Shown piece after piece: positions 54,219 to 62,599 of a DNA stretch of 64,000 bases (positions are counted from its first letter, which is position 1; each line of letters begins with the position of its first letter). A program made the translations under genes and the position numbers. Origin of the DNA: Rhodococcus sp. HNM0563 (lineage in GTDB: Bacteria; Actinomycetota; Actinomycetes; Mycobacteriales; Mycobacteriaceae); the NCBI RefSeq assembly GCF_012726195.1, contig NZ_JAASAF010000006.1, positions 427,552-491,551 on the forward strand, written 5' to 3'. The notes beneath the pieces are model-generated. The model was not told where the DNA came from. It searched no databases and saw only the letters and a program-made list of their open reading frames with translations.

Positions 54219-55124
54219 CTACATCGCCGCCAGCGGCTCGCTGCCCGACCAGTCGTGACCCCAGTAGCTGTCGGCGGTGATCTCTTCCGAGCTGTAGTGC
54301 GCCTCGTCGACCTTCATCCCCTCGGTACCGAACTCGATGTCCCAGCCGCCGGGTGCGCGGGTGTAGAACGAGACCATCTTGTCGTTCGTGTGCCTGCCGA
54401 GAGTCGACGAAACGGAGAACCCGTCCTTCACGACACGGTCGAGCGCCTGGCCGACGGCGTCGAGTGAATCCACCTCCACCATCACGTGGATCAGTCCCGG
54501 CGCGCCCCCGTGCGCGGCGGGGCACAGCGCGAGACTGTGATGGCGCTCGTTGATGCCGAGGAACCGGATCCTCATCGGCCCGACCTCCGGCGGAGTGGGC
54601 AGACGGAAGGCGCCGCGGGGCAGGAAGCCGAGGGTCTTCGTGTAGAACTCGAATGACGCGTCCGGATCGGTGACCGGCAGTACCACATGGCCGAGCCCTT
54701 GCGTTCCGGTGACGAAACGTGCGCCGAACGGTGTGACCACCGGCGAGTGATCGAGAACAGCGCCATGGAACACCTCGAGGACCGCACCGCTCGGATCCTG
54801 GAACGTGATCACCTCCTCTACGCGCCGAGCGTCGGCCTCCTCGAGAGACAACCGCTTGACGGGGACACCGGCGAGTTCGAGTTTCTCGGTCACGCGCTGC
54901 AGCGCAGCATGATCACGTACCTCCCAGCCCACGGCGACAACCTCGTCCGTGCCACCGGGAACGACCACGATGCGTGCGGCGCGTTCGTCCATCCGCAGAT
55001 ACAGCGCGTCGGGGTCGGGTCCGGAACCGGGCGCGAACCCGAGGACGTCGAACGCGAACGTTCGCCAGCGGTCCATATCGTTCGTCTGGACCTTCACGTA
55101 GCCCAGAGCTTTCAAATCCGGCAT
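54219..55124 (-). CDS. Type I extradiol dioxygenase (BphC/HsaC-like)
   Basis: A 301-residue two-domain vicinal-oxygen-chelate dioxygenase that cleaves catechols next to the hydroxyls. The iron ligands in the second domain are His in GLGHVVLPV, His in LIHVMVEVDS and Glu in WDIEFGTEG; YTRAPGGWDIEFG is the family signature. Length is normal for BphC/HsaC. Last gene of the operon after the flavin monooxygenase and the Rieske oxygenase, the HsaA-HsaC combination of steroid A-ring cleavage. Confidence 0.9.
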   Translation of the reverse strand: MPDLKALGYVKVQTNDMDRWRTFAFDVLGFAPGSGPDPDALYLRMDERAARIVVVPGGTDEVVAVGWEVRDHAALQRVTEKLELAGVPVKRLSLEEADARRVEEVITFQDPSGAVLEVFHGAVLDHSPVVTPFGARFVTGTQGLGHVVLPVTDPDASFEFYTKTLGFLPRGAFRLPTPPEVGPMRIRFLGINERHHSLALCPAAHGGAPGLIHVMVEVDSLDAVGQALDRVVKDGFSVSSTLGRHTNDKMVSFYTRAPGGWDIEFGTEGMKVDEAHYSSEEITADSYWGHDWSGSEPLAAM

Positions 55125-55165
55125 CGAAAAATGCCCTTCCGATGAGATGAGTATGAGTGGGTCGG

Positions 55166-56347
55166 TCAGATCATTGCCCGCAGAGGACCTTGTGGTTCGA
55201 CACCGAGGCGACTGAGCGACGACGCGTGGAAGACCGTGCTCGGCACGTGGATCGCGTGGTGCAGTCCGGCGTGCGCATCGCGCCAGAAACGCTGCAGGGG
55301 CTTGTCCATGCGCAGAGCGTTGCCGCCGCAGCGGGGGTAGATCTTGTCGATCGCGTTCACCGCACGCCACGCGGCCTGCACCTGGGTGCGCCGCCCCTCG
55401 GCGCGCTGCGCGAACGTCGGTGTCTTCCCGGAATCGACGAGGTCCCACATCCGGTCCACGTTCGCCAGCAGTGTGTCGCGGGCGGCCTGCAGGTCGGCGA
55501 CGGCTTCGGCGATGGCGAACAGGGTGTAGGGGTCGTCCTTGATCGCGGTACCCTGCGCGTTGATCCGGTCACCCTGATACACCTCGGCGTGATGGACCAT
55601 TCCCTCGGCGATGCCGACGGTCGCGGAGGTGATGCCGAGGGGGAACATCGTCGACCACGGCATGAGATAGAGCGTCTCGGTGCGCCCGTATCGGCGTACC
55701 GCGGTTCCGTCGATCACCTCGTCGCAGTCCATGACCCGGTAGTCCGGAACGAATGCGTTCTCGACCACGACGTCCTTGGACCCCGTACCGCGCAGTCCCA
55801 TGGTGTCCCACGAGTCCTCGATGATCGTGTAGTCGGTGCGCGGGATGATCACGTGGAGCATGCGCATCGGTTCTTCGGGCTTGCCGTCCGGTGTGCAGGC
55901 CAGAGCACCGAGGAACGCCCAGTCGCAGTGGTCGGTGCCCGAGGAGAACTGCCAACGTCCGGAGAACGTGTAGCCGCCGTCGACCGGTACGCACAGTCCG
56001 CCCGGCATGTACGGCGACGCCATCCACGTGTTGTCGTCCTCGCCCCACACCTCTTCCTGTGCACGCGGATCGGCGAATGCCAGCTGCCACGGATGGACGC
56101 CGACGATGCCGTGGATCCATCCGGCCGACGGATTCAGCGACGCCGTGCGCATCACCGTCTCGGCGAATTCACGAGGATGTGCCTCGTGGCCGCCGTATTG
56201 CTTCGGCTGAAGCATCTTGATCGAGCCGGCTTCCTTCATCCGCTTGGCCGTTTCGTCGGCGAGCTTGCCGATGCGCTCGGCTTGCTCACCTTCGATGAAC
56301 AATTCGTCGGCCATCGCATCGACGCGGTTCAATACTTCGTAAGTCAT
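55166..56347 (-). CDS. Flavin-dependent monooxygenase, HsaA/acyl-CoA dehydrogenase fold
   Basis: A 393-residue oxygenase of the group that hydroxylates phenols using reduced flavin from a separate reductase. Motifs are MLQPKQYGGHEAHPREFAE, SLNPSAGWIHGIVGVHPWQLA, FSGRWQFSSGTDHCDWAFLG, WDTMGLRGTGSKDVVVEN and CGGNALRMDKPLQRFWRDAHAG, which match HsaA. It would make a catechol for the dioxygenase encoded next. No HsaB-type reductase gene is in the operon. Confidence 0.88.
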   Translation of the reverse strand: MTYEVLNRVDAMADELFIEGEQAERIGKLADETAKRMKEAGSIKMLQPKQYGGHEAHPREFAETVMRTASLNPSAGWIHGIVGVHPWQLAFADPRAQEEVWGEDDNTWMASPYMPGGLCVPVDGGYTFSGRWQFSSGTDHCDWAFLGALACTPDGKPEEPMRMLHVIIPRTDYTIIEDSWDTMGLRGTGSKDVVVENAFVPDYRVMDCDEVIDGTAVRRYGRTETLYLMPWSTMFPLGITSATVGIAEGMVHHAEVYQGDRINAQGTAIKDDPYTLFAIAEAVADLQAARDTLLANVDRMWDLVDSGKTPTFAQRAEGRRTQVQAAWRAVNAIDKIYPRCGGNALRMDKPLQRFWRDAHAGLHHAIHVPSTVFHASSLSRLGVEPQGPLRAMI

Positions 56348-56379
56348 CGGGTGTTCCTGTTCCTGCTGCGGGCGCCGGG

Positions 56380-57558
56380 TCAGGGCGCGGTGGAGTTGAT
56401 GACGCGGCCGGCGGCGATGTTCTCGTCGACTTCCTGACGCCAGTTGGAGACCGCGCGGGTGGTGTCGATTTCGAACTCGAAGCGCGTCGTCATGTCGTCG
56501 GTGACGTCGGCGGCGTCGACGTAGAACTGCTTGTACCAGCGACGGAGCTGATAGACCGGGCCGTCTTCCTCGGACAGTAGCGGATTGTCGATCGGGGCCT
56601 TGTTCTTCCAGATCTCGACGTCCTGTTCGAATCCGAGCTGTACACCGTCTGCGAACTGGGCGGCCATACCCGCGGCTGCGTCGTCGGACAATCCGGGCAG
56701 CTTCTTCACGATTGCGCCGTACTGCAGCACGAATTCGTCGTTGCTCACGGGATAGTGGCAGTTGATCAGCACGGTGTTGATGGTCATCCCGTTGGCCTGG
56801 GATTCGAGCCAGTCGATCATGTACGACGGCCCGAAGTAGGTGGCTTCGGACTGCAACTCGGCGTTGGGATCGTCGTAGTTGGTGCCGACGATGACGTCCT
56901 CGCGTCCGGTGGAGCGCATGTACTGCGTGGCGGTGTGTCCCTCGAACACGTTCTTGAAATAGCGCGGGAACGAGTAGTGCACGTAGAAGAAGTGCGCCAT
57001 ATCGACGACGTTGTCTATGATCTCCCGGCAGTGGGAACCCTTGATGCGGATGGTCTTCCACGACCAGTCCGTCCATTCATCGGTGCCGTAGCCCTCGATG
57101 TGCGGAATCGTCACGTCCGCCGGCGGCGGGTTTCCTTCGGGGTCGTTCCATATGAACAGCTGACCGTTGCGTTCGAGAGTGGTCCACGCTCTGGTGCGGG
57201 CCAAGGGCGGGACCCGGCGAGCGTAGGGAATGTCGCTGCATTTGCCTTTGCCGTTCCAACGCCAGTCGTGGAATGGGCATGCGATCGAGTCGCCCTTGAT
57301 GGTGCCCTGTGCCAGGTTGCCGCCCATGTGCCGGCAGTATGCGTCGAGAACGTTGAGGTTCCCCTGGCTGTCGGCGAATACCACGACGCTGGTGCCGAAG
57401 ATGTCGATCTGGTGGGGCTTGCCGTCGGCGAGGTCGCGAATCAGTCCGATGCAGTGCCATCCGCGTGCGAATCGCTCCGGGGGAGCGGCTGCTTCGATGA
57501 CGCGGATTTCCTCATCGTTCGAGGTGGGTGTGTCGGGTTGGCTGGAGAGTGCGGTCAT
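56380..57558 (-). CDS. Rieske non-haem oxygenase, KshA-like (3-ketosteroid 9alpha-hydroxylase type)
   Basis: A 392-residue oxygenase subunit. The Rieske cluster motif is CRHMGGNLAQGTIKGDSIACPFHDW (C-x-H...C-x-x-H, given as one segment with its four ligands). The mononuclear iron ligands lie in IIDNVVDMAHFFYVHYSFP. Length and motifs fit KshA (~385 aa). KshA opens steroid ring B by 9alpha-hydroxylation. First gene of a three-gene operon; the KshB reductase is not present. The real substrate may be another polycyclic compound. Confidence 0.87.
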   Translation of the reverse strand: MTALSSQPDTPTSNDEEIRVIEAAAPPERFARGWHCIGLIRDLADGKPHQIDIFGTSVVVFADSQGNLNVLDAYCRHMGGNLAQGTIKGDSIACPFHDWRWNGKGKCSDIPYARRVPPLARTRAWTTLERNGQLFIWNDPEGNPPPADVTIPHIEGYGTDEWTDWSWKTIRIKGSHCREIIDNVVDMAHFFYVHYSFPRYFKNVFEGHTATQYMRSTGREDVIVGTNYDDPNAELQSEATYFGPSYMIDWLESQANGMTINTVLINCHYPVSNDEFVLQYGAIVKKLPGLSDDAAAGMAAQFADGVQLGFEQDVEIWKNKAPIDNPLLSEEDGPVYQLRRWYKQFYVDAADVTDDMTTRFEFEIDTTRAVSNWRQEVDENIAAGRVINSTAP

Positions 57559-57588
57559 GCAGGCCTCCGGGGGTGGGCTGTGAATGTG

Positions 57589-57599
57589 ATGCATTGCAT
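57589..57599. promoter_or_regulatory. ATGCA-T-TGCAT palindrome upstream of the Rieske oxygenase gene
   Basis: A perfect 5-bp inverted repeat around one base, 31 bp upstream of the ATG on the minus strand. It may be the operator of the operon; the regulator is not known. Confidence 0.35.
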
Positions 57600-57674
57600 G
57601 GTCCGGAGTGAGGAGAAGTGAATGGAACGGTGGCTCCCGCTGGGCGGACGGAAATTCACAGAAGGCATTTCGAA

Positions 57675-57693
57675 TTAGGTTTCCCTAACCTAT
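57675..57693. promoter_or_regulatory. DtxR/IdeR-type iron box
   Basis: TTAGGTTTCCCTAACCTAT agrees with the mycobacterial IdeR consensus TTAGGTTAGSCTAACCTAA at 16 of 19 positions. It overlaps the -10 (TATATT, 57691-57696), which lies 6 bases before the ATG of the methyltransferase gene. Binding of Fe-loaded IdeR there would block transcription when iron is plentiful. The divergent Rieske operon starts 117 bp away and could be affected too. Confidence 0.65.
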
Positions 57694-57702
57694 ATTGGGC
57701 TG

Positions 57703-58524
57703 ATGGGTGACTCCGTCTCGCTCGGCGAAATTCAGGAAACGCTGCTGATCCCGCTCTACGGACGGGCGCTCGACGCGCGTCGCCGTCACAGCGTGCTCGG
57801 CGACCGCAGGGCCGCTGAGCTCGTCGACACCCTCGACTACGACTTCGCCAAGTTCCGCGGTCCGTCGCTGTCGGGATCGGTGCTGCGTGCGTCGATCTTC
57901 GACGGCTACGTGCGCAGCTTTCTCGCCGAACATCCCGACGGCACAGTCGTAGATCTCGGATGCGGGTTGTCGACAAGATTCGAACGACTCGACAACGGTC
58001 GCGTGCGCTGGTTCGATCTCGACGTCCCCGACACCATGGAACTGCGCAGGCGCTTCTTCTCCGATTCGGACCGCTACACGACGATTGCGGGTTCGCTCTT
58101 CGATACCGACTGGTTCGAGCAGGTCATGGAGCGTGGCGGGCCGGTCTTCCTGCTGAGCGAAGCGGTACTCCTGTACTTTCCGGCGGATCAGGTGCACACG
58201 GTGCTCGAACGCATCGTGGAGGAATTCCCCGGGGCCGGTATCGCATTCGACACGGGTGGCCGGGCAATGATGAACAGCCAGGACCGCAATCCGGTCTTCA
58301 AAGCGGTGCCCGCCCGGATGGTGTGGACGTGCGATGAGCCGCACGCGCTCGAACCCCTCGGATTGACGTTGCTCGAATCGAGGACGTTCGCGTCACCCCA
58401 ATCCGAGGTGGGGCGTACGTGGCCGCTGCGGTACCGGTTGGGACTCAAAGTCTTGCGCTATCTGGTGCCGCCGCCGGTGACCACGTACAAGCTCAACCGT
58501 TTCGAGACGGCGCCGGCGAAGTAG
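57703..58524 (+). CDS. Class I SAM-dependent methyltransferase, LCM/PPM family
   Basis: A 273-residue methyltransferase of the leucine-carboxyl-methyltransferase-like group (polyketide O-methyltransferases). The SAM site is VVDLGCGLSTRFERL followed by VRWFDLDVPDTMELRRRFF; later comes LLSEAVLLYFPADQV. The message appears leaderless (TATATT 6 bases before ATG) and overlaps an iron box, so the gene is probably induced by iron starvation. Substrate unknown; a siderophore or other natural product is possible. Confidence 0.83.
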   Translation: MGDSVSLGEIQETLLIPLYGRALDARRRHSVLGDRRAAELVDTLDYDFAKFRGPSLSGSVLRASIFDGYVRSFLAEHPDGTVVDLGCGLSTRFERLDNGRVRWFDLDVPDTMELRRRFFSDSDRYTTIAGSLFDTDWFEQVMERGGPVFLLSEAVLLYFPADQVHTVLERIVEEFPGAGIAFDTGGRAMMNSQDRNPVFKAVPARMVWTCDEPHALEPLGLTLLESRTFASPQSEVGRTWPLRYRLGLKVLRYLVPPPVTTYKLNRFETAPAK

Positions 58525-58538
58525 GGGACGGGGCTCGT

Positions 58539-59432
58539 TCAGGTCAGCCGGTCGATGATCTTCTCCCGGAAGTCGTCGATGGGGGCCCGGTAGCTTTCTG
58601 CGCTGCCCAGTAGATGGTTGTGGTCGCCGGAGTGCGTGCGCTCCCAGTTCGCCCACGGCGACACCATCACACCGGTGACGCCGATCTTCTCGGCCTGTTT
58701 GTACAGTTCGAGGGACGGGGTCTCGCGCAGTCCCATGATGATGTCGAACGGTTCGTGCTCGCGTCCGTACCCGCGTCTGAGATCGTTGATGCGCTGAATC
58801 CAATGCTCGGCGTCGTCGAGGCTGTAGGCGGTGCCGACCCAGCCGTCGCAATATCGTGCGGCCCGCCGCAGGGCTGCCTTCGATTCTCCGCCGCACAGGA
58901 TCGGCACCGGTTCGGGCGGATGAGGCTCGATCATCATTTCGGGGATGTCGTAGTACTCACCCTTCCATGACACCCAGCCGCCCTTCCACAGTTCGCGCAG
59001 CGCCTGGATCATCTCGTTGAGCCGAGGGCCGCGGTTGTCGAAGTCCTGGCCGAGGAGCTCGAACTCTTCGCGCATCCATCCGGCGGACAGCCCGATCGAC
59101 ACGCGTCCGCCTGCGATCGTTGCTGCAGTGCCGACCTGCTTGGCGACCTCGATGATGGGGCGCGAGGGCGCGATGTATACGTTGTTCCCGAAATGCAGGT
59201 TCTTGGTGACTGCTGCCATTGCGCCGACCAGCACCCATGCATCCGGCCACTCGGTGTCGGCGGGCCAGAACATCTTGCCACTTTCGTGACCGGGATAGAT
59301 CGTCGTCATTTCCTTGGGGAAGACGAGGTGGTCGGAGATCAACATGCCGTGGAAACCCGCTTCGTCGAGCATTCGTGCGACCGCAGGCATCTCTGCGGTT
59401 TTCATGAACGCTGTGCCGCTCCAGAACTTCAT
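58539..59432 (-). CDS. LLM-class (F420-dependent type) oxidoreductase
   Basis: A 297-residue luciferase-like TIM-barrel protein. Motifs are ARMLDEAGFHGMLISDHLVFP, the barrel strand LHFGNNVYIAPSRPIIEVAKQ, GRVSIGLSAGWMREEFELLG and PVPILCGGESKAALRRAA. These match the F420-dependent oxidoreductase subgroup common in Rhodococcus and Mycobacterium rather than FMN luciferases. Substrate unknown. It is convergent with the methyltransferase and divergent from the acyl-CoA dehydrogenase pair. Confidence 0.85.
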   Translation of the reverse strand: MKFWSGTAFMKTAEMPAVARMLDEAGFHGMLISDHLVFPKEMTTIYPGHESGKMFWPADTEWPDAWVLVGAMAAVTKNLHFGNNVYIAPSRPIIEVAKQVGTAATIAGGRVSIGLSAGWMREEFELLGQDFDNRGPRLNEMIQALRELWKGGWVSWKGEYYDIPEMMIEPHPPEPVPILCGGESKAALRRAARYCDGWVGTAYSLDDAEHWIQRINDLRRGYGREHEPFDIIMGLRETPSLELYKQAEKIGVTGVMVSPWANWERTHSGDHNHLLGSAESYRAPIDDFREKIIDRLT

Positions 59433-59504
59433 GTGCTCGACTCCTGTGTGGTGTGCCTGCCAGATGTAAGAGCTCCCGTGACGAGAGTCACTATAGGCGA
59501 ATGT

Positions 59505-59514
59505 CAGAATTCTG
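59505..59514. promoter_or_regulatory. CAGAATTCTG palindrome in the 287-bp divergent promoter region
   Basis: A perfect 10-bp palindrome 72 bp upstream of the LLM gene and 205 bp upstream of the dehydrogenase gene. It overlaps AGAA-N5-TTCT. The rest of the gap (59433-59719) is AT-richer with no gene seen. Confidence 0.35.
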
Positions 59515-59719
59515 TTCTGGACCGTTGGGCATGCAAGGCTGCTGAAGCAATTACGTGAACGATGGGTCTCACCTATTTCGACGGTTGAACCTGATGTGGG
59601 AATCATGGATTCCCTGTTGACGTTCGGGTATGCGCGCCAGTAATCTCCGTTCGATCCTGAAAAGTTAACGGCAATTCGCACCAAAATGGTTGCGGCGAGC
59701 GACCCTGCTGGGAGACAAC

Positions 59720-60952
59720 ATGGAACTTGCGTGGTCAGCGGCCGAAGCCGCATTCAGAGACGAGGTCCGCTCGTTTCTCGACGAGAAGCTGACACCCGAA
59801 TTGCGTCGTGCCGGCACGCTTGCAACGAGCGTGTACTCCGATCACGAGGCCAGCATGGAGTGGCAGCGGATCCTGCACGAACGTGGCTGGGCCGCCCCCG
59901 CGTGGCCGGTCGAGTACGGAGGTTGCGATTGGACGCAGACACAGCACTACATCTTCGGCCGGGAGTCGGTCCTCGCCGGTGCTCCGACGCTGTCGCCGAT
60001 GGGGATCAGAATGGTCTCGCATGCGATCATCGCTTACGGCACGCAGGAGCAGAAGGACTTCTTCCTCCCCGGAATCCTCACCGGCGAGGTCTTTTTCTGC
60101 CAGGGCTACTCCGAGCCGGAGTCCGGGTCGGACCTGGCGTCGCTCACGATGGCAGCGGTCGACGACGGCGACGACCTCATCTTGACCGGCAGCAAGATTT
60201 GGACGACGCACGCTACCGAGGCGAACTGGATGTTCGCGCTCGTGCGCACGACGAAGTCCGAGAAGAAGCAGCACGGCATCACGTTCGTGCTGATCGACAT
60301 GTCGGCGCCGGGCATCGAGATCCGTCCGCTGGTGATGACCTCCGGTGAAGAAGTGCAGAATCAGGTCTTCTTCGACGAGGTGCGGGTGCCGAAGAGCAAC
60401 GTCCTCGGCAAGATCGACGAGGGGTGGTCTGTCGCCAAGTATCTGCTCGTCTTCGAACGCGGTGGTGCCGCCGCAGCGCCCGCCCTGCAGGTGATGGCCG
60501 AGCGGATCGCGACGGCCGCCGCAGAGCAACCGGGTCCTTCCGGTGGAAAGCTCATCGACGATCCGTCGTTCTCCGCGGCGCTCGCGGACGCGCGCATCCG
60601 TACCGAGGTGCTCGAGATCCTCGAATATCGCACGCTGGCAGCATTGGCGGCGGGGAAAGATCCGGGGCCCGCGTCGTCGATGCTCAAGGTGCTCGGCACC
60701 GAACTCAGCCAGACGCTTACGCGGCTCACTCTCGAGGCAGCCGGTCCTCGCGGCCGCGTCTACCAGCCGCACGCGACGAAGCCCGGCGGCCCGGTCGCGG
60801 ATTTCGTGCCGCCCAGCGACGACTACGTCAGTGGCGACGAATGGCAGGCGGTCGCGCCGTTGCGCTACTTCAACGACCGCGCGGGATCGATCTACGCCGG
60901 TAGCAACGAAATTCAGCGAAACATTCTCGCCAAAGCAGCATTGGGGCTCTGA
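59720..60952 (+). CDS. Acyl-CoA dehydrogenase, subunit lacking the catalytic Glu
   Basis: A 410-residue FadE-type protein with GGGAGA before its ATG. Motifs are WPVEYGGCDWTQTQHYIFG, CQGYSEPESGSDLASLTM, GSKIWTTHATEANWMFALVRT and IDEGWSVAKYLLVFERGG. Near the end the usual IYEG segment reads SIYAGSNEIQRNILA, so the catalytic Glu position is Ala. It stops one base into the next dehydrogenase gene, which suggests an alpha2beta2 enzyme as for mycobacterial cholesterol side-chain dehydrogenases (ChsE-type). Confidence 0.88.
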   Translation: MELAWSAAEAAFRDEVRSFLDEKLTPELRRAGTLATSVYSDHEASMEWQRILHERGWAAPAWPVEYGGCDWTQTQHYIFGRESVLAGAPTLSPMGIRMVSHAIIAYGTQEQKDFFLPGILTGEVFFCQGYSEPESGSDLASLTMAAVDDGDDLILTGSKIWTTHATEANWMFALVRTTKSEKKQHGITFVLIDMSAPGIEIRPLVMTSGEEVQNQVFFDEVRVPKSNVLGKIDEGWSVAKYLLVFERGGAAAAPALQVMAERIATAAAEQPGPSGGKLIDDPSFSAALADARIRTEVLEILEYRTLAALAAGKDPGPASSMLKVLGTELSQTLTRLTLEAAGPRGRVYQPHATKPGGPVADFVPPSDDYVSGDEWQAVAPLRYFNDRAGSIYAGSNEIQRNILAKAALGL

Positions 60953-62127
60953 TGGACTTCGGTTTGAGCAAGGAGCAGGAGCTCCTTCGTGATTCGGTCG
61001 CCAAATTCCTCGCGAGCCGGTACGACCTCGGCCGCAGCCGGAAGGCCGCGACCACGGGAGCGGGCTGGCAGCCCGAGGTGTGGCGCGCATTCGCCGACGA
61101 ACTCGGCATCCTGGGTGCGACTCTTCCCGAAGACGTCGGTGGCATGGGTGGCGGCCCGGTCGAACTCATGGTGGTGGCGGAAGAACTCGGCCGGGCGCTC
61201 GTCGTCGAGCCATACGTCGACACAGTGGTTCTCGGGGGCGGACTTCTCGGACGCGCAGGGGGCGACCGCGCGAAGTCCGCCCTCGAACGGATAGCGGCCG
61301 GCGACGCCGTCACCGCGTTCGCGGCCACCGAGGCGACTTCCGGATACGTACTGCACGACGTCACCACGACAGCGCGGCGGGACGGCGACGAATGGGTGCT
61401 CGACGGCGCCAAGATCGTGGCGGGCAGCGCGCCGCTGGCCACCCACCTTCTCGTCACCGCGCGTACCGAGGGCGACCGATTCGATACCGACGGGATCTCA
61501 CTGTTCCTGCTCGAGTTCGACGCCAGCGCTCCTCCCGCCGGTGTGGAGGTCCATTCGTATCGGACGATCGACGACCGCCGCGCAGCCGACCTCGAGTTCA
61601 CCGGGCTGCGACTACCCGCCGATGCACTGTTGGGTGAGCAGGGCAAGGCATGGAGTGCAATCTCCAGGACTGTGGACGAGGCGATCACGGCGGTCGCCTC
61701 GGAATCCGTCGGACTGATGCGCAAGGTGCTCGCCGACACCGTCGACTACTGCAAGCAGCGTCAGCAGTTCGGTCAGCCCATCGGCAGCTTCCAGGTTCTG
61801 CAGCATCGCATGGTCGACATGTACATGGAGCTCGAACAGGCCGTTTCTGCGGTGTACCTTGCGGTGTTGCACCTCGACTCCGACGACGTAGGCAGGGCTC
61901 GCGCAGTCTCGGCCGCGAAGGCGACAACCAGCCGTGCGGCACGGTTCATCGGCCAGAACGCAGTCCAGTTGCACGGTGGGATGGGTATGACAGAGGAACT
62001 TGCCGTCGGCCACTACTTCAAGCGGCTGACGGCAATCGAGTACGAGTTCGGCAGCGCCGAACAGCACATCGCTCGTTACGCAGAGCTGGTCAAGCCAGCT
62101 GGTCAAGCCGTAACCGTCAAGCCGTAA
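60952..62127 (+). CDS. Acyl-CoA dehydrogenase, partner subunit
   Basis: A 391-residue FadE-type protein starting MDFGLSKEQELLRDSVAKFL. Motifs are LPEDVGGMGGGPVELMVVAEELGRAL, the FAD/substrate region FAATEATSGYVLHDV (shortened), YCKQRQQFGQPIGSFQVLQH and AVQLHGGMGMTEELAVGHYFKRLTAIEYEFG. The last segment keeps a Glu where the partner has Ala, so it may supply the catalytic base. It shares one base with the preceding gene. The pair probably acts on a steroid-like or branched acyl-CoA, judging by the neighbouring genes. Confidence 0.88.
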   Translation: MDFGLSKEQELLRDSVAKFLASRYDLGRSRKAATTGAGWQPEVWRAFADELGILGATLPEDVGGMGGGPVELMVVAEELGRALVVEPYVDTVVLGGGLLGRAGGDRAKSALERIAAGDAVTAFAATEATSGYVLHDVTTTARRDGDEWVLDGAKIVAGSAPLATHLLVTARTEGDRFDTDGISLFLLEFDASAPPAGVEVHSYRTIDDRRAADLEFTGLRLPADALLGEQGKAWSAISRTVDEAITAVASESVGLMRKVLADTVDYCKQRQQFGQPIGSFQVLQHRMVDMYMELEQAVSAVYLAVLHLDSDDVGRARAVSAAKATTSRAARFIGQNAVQLHGGMGMTEELAVGHYFKRLTAIEYEFGSAEQHIARYAELVKPAGQAVTVKP

Positions 62128-62162
62128 CCACAGCGACGGCGGCCTACCGTGAGGGCGTCTCC

Positions 62163-62576
62163 CTATTCGAGGGAGCGCTGGACACGGTCGGCCGCCGTCG
62201 TCGCATCTTCGTGTTCCCATACCCGCACGACGGTCCACCCCGCATCGGTCAGACGTGCATCCGTGTCGCGGTCGCGTCGAACATTCGCCGCGAGTTTCGC
62301 GTCCCACCACTCGGCATTGTTCTTCGGGGCGGTCGCATGTAGCGGACACCGGTGCCAGAAGCACCCGTCCACATAGACAGCAACGTGTCGCCGGGGGAAG
62401 ACCAGGTCGGCGCGGCGTCGCATGCCTGCTATCGGGGAGCGATCGACGAAGAACCGCAGCCCGCGTCGGTGTAGCTCCCGGCGGAGCGCAATCTCGGGTG
62501 CCGTGTCGCGGCGACGCTGCCTGCTCATTCGCGCGCGCGTGCGAGCATCGGTGGGCGGCCGGTCGGACGACGCCAT
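62163..62576 (-). CDS. vsr: Very short patch repair endonuclease Vsr
   Basis: A 137-residue nuclease that nicks next to T:G mismatches formed by deamination of 5-methylcytosine. Motifs are MSRQRRRDTAPEIALRRELHRRG, RADLVFPRRHVAVYVDGCFWHRCP with the catalytic Asp and zinc ligands, and NNAEWWDAKLAANVRRDRDTDARL. It lies 23 bp behind the cytosine methyltransferase gene on the same strand, the classical dcm-vsr order. Confidence 0.93.
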   Translation of the reverse strand: MASSDRPPTDARTRARMSRQRRRDTAPEIALRRELHRRGLRFFVDRSPIAGMRRRADLVFPRRHVAVYVDGCFWHRCPLHATAPKNNAEWWDAKLAANVRRDRDTDARLTDAGWTVVRVWEHEDATTAADRVQRSLE

Positions 62577-62599
62577 ACGAACCCCCTGTGCTCGAATCC

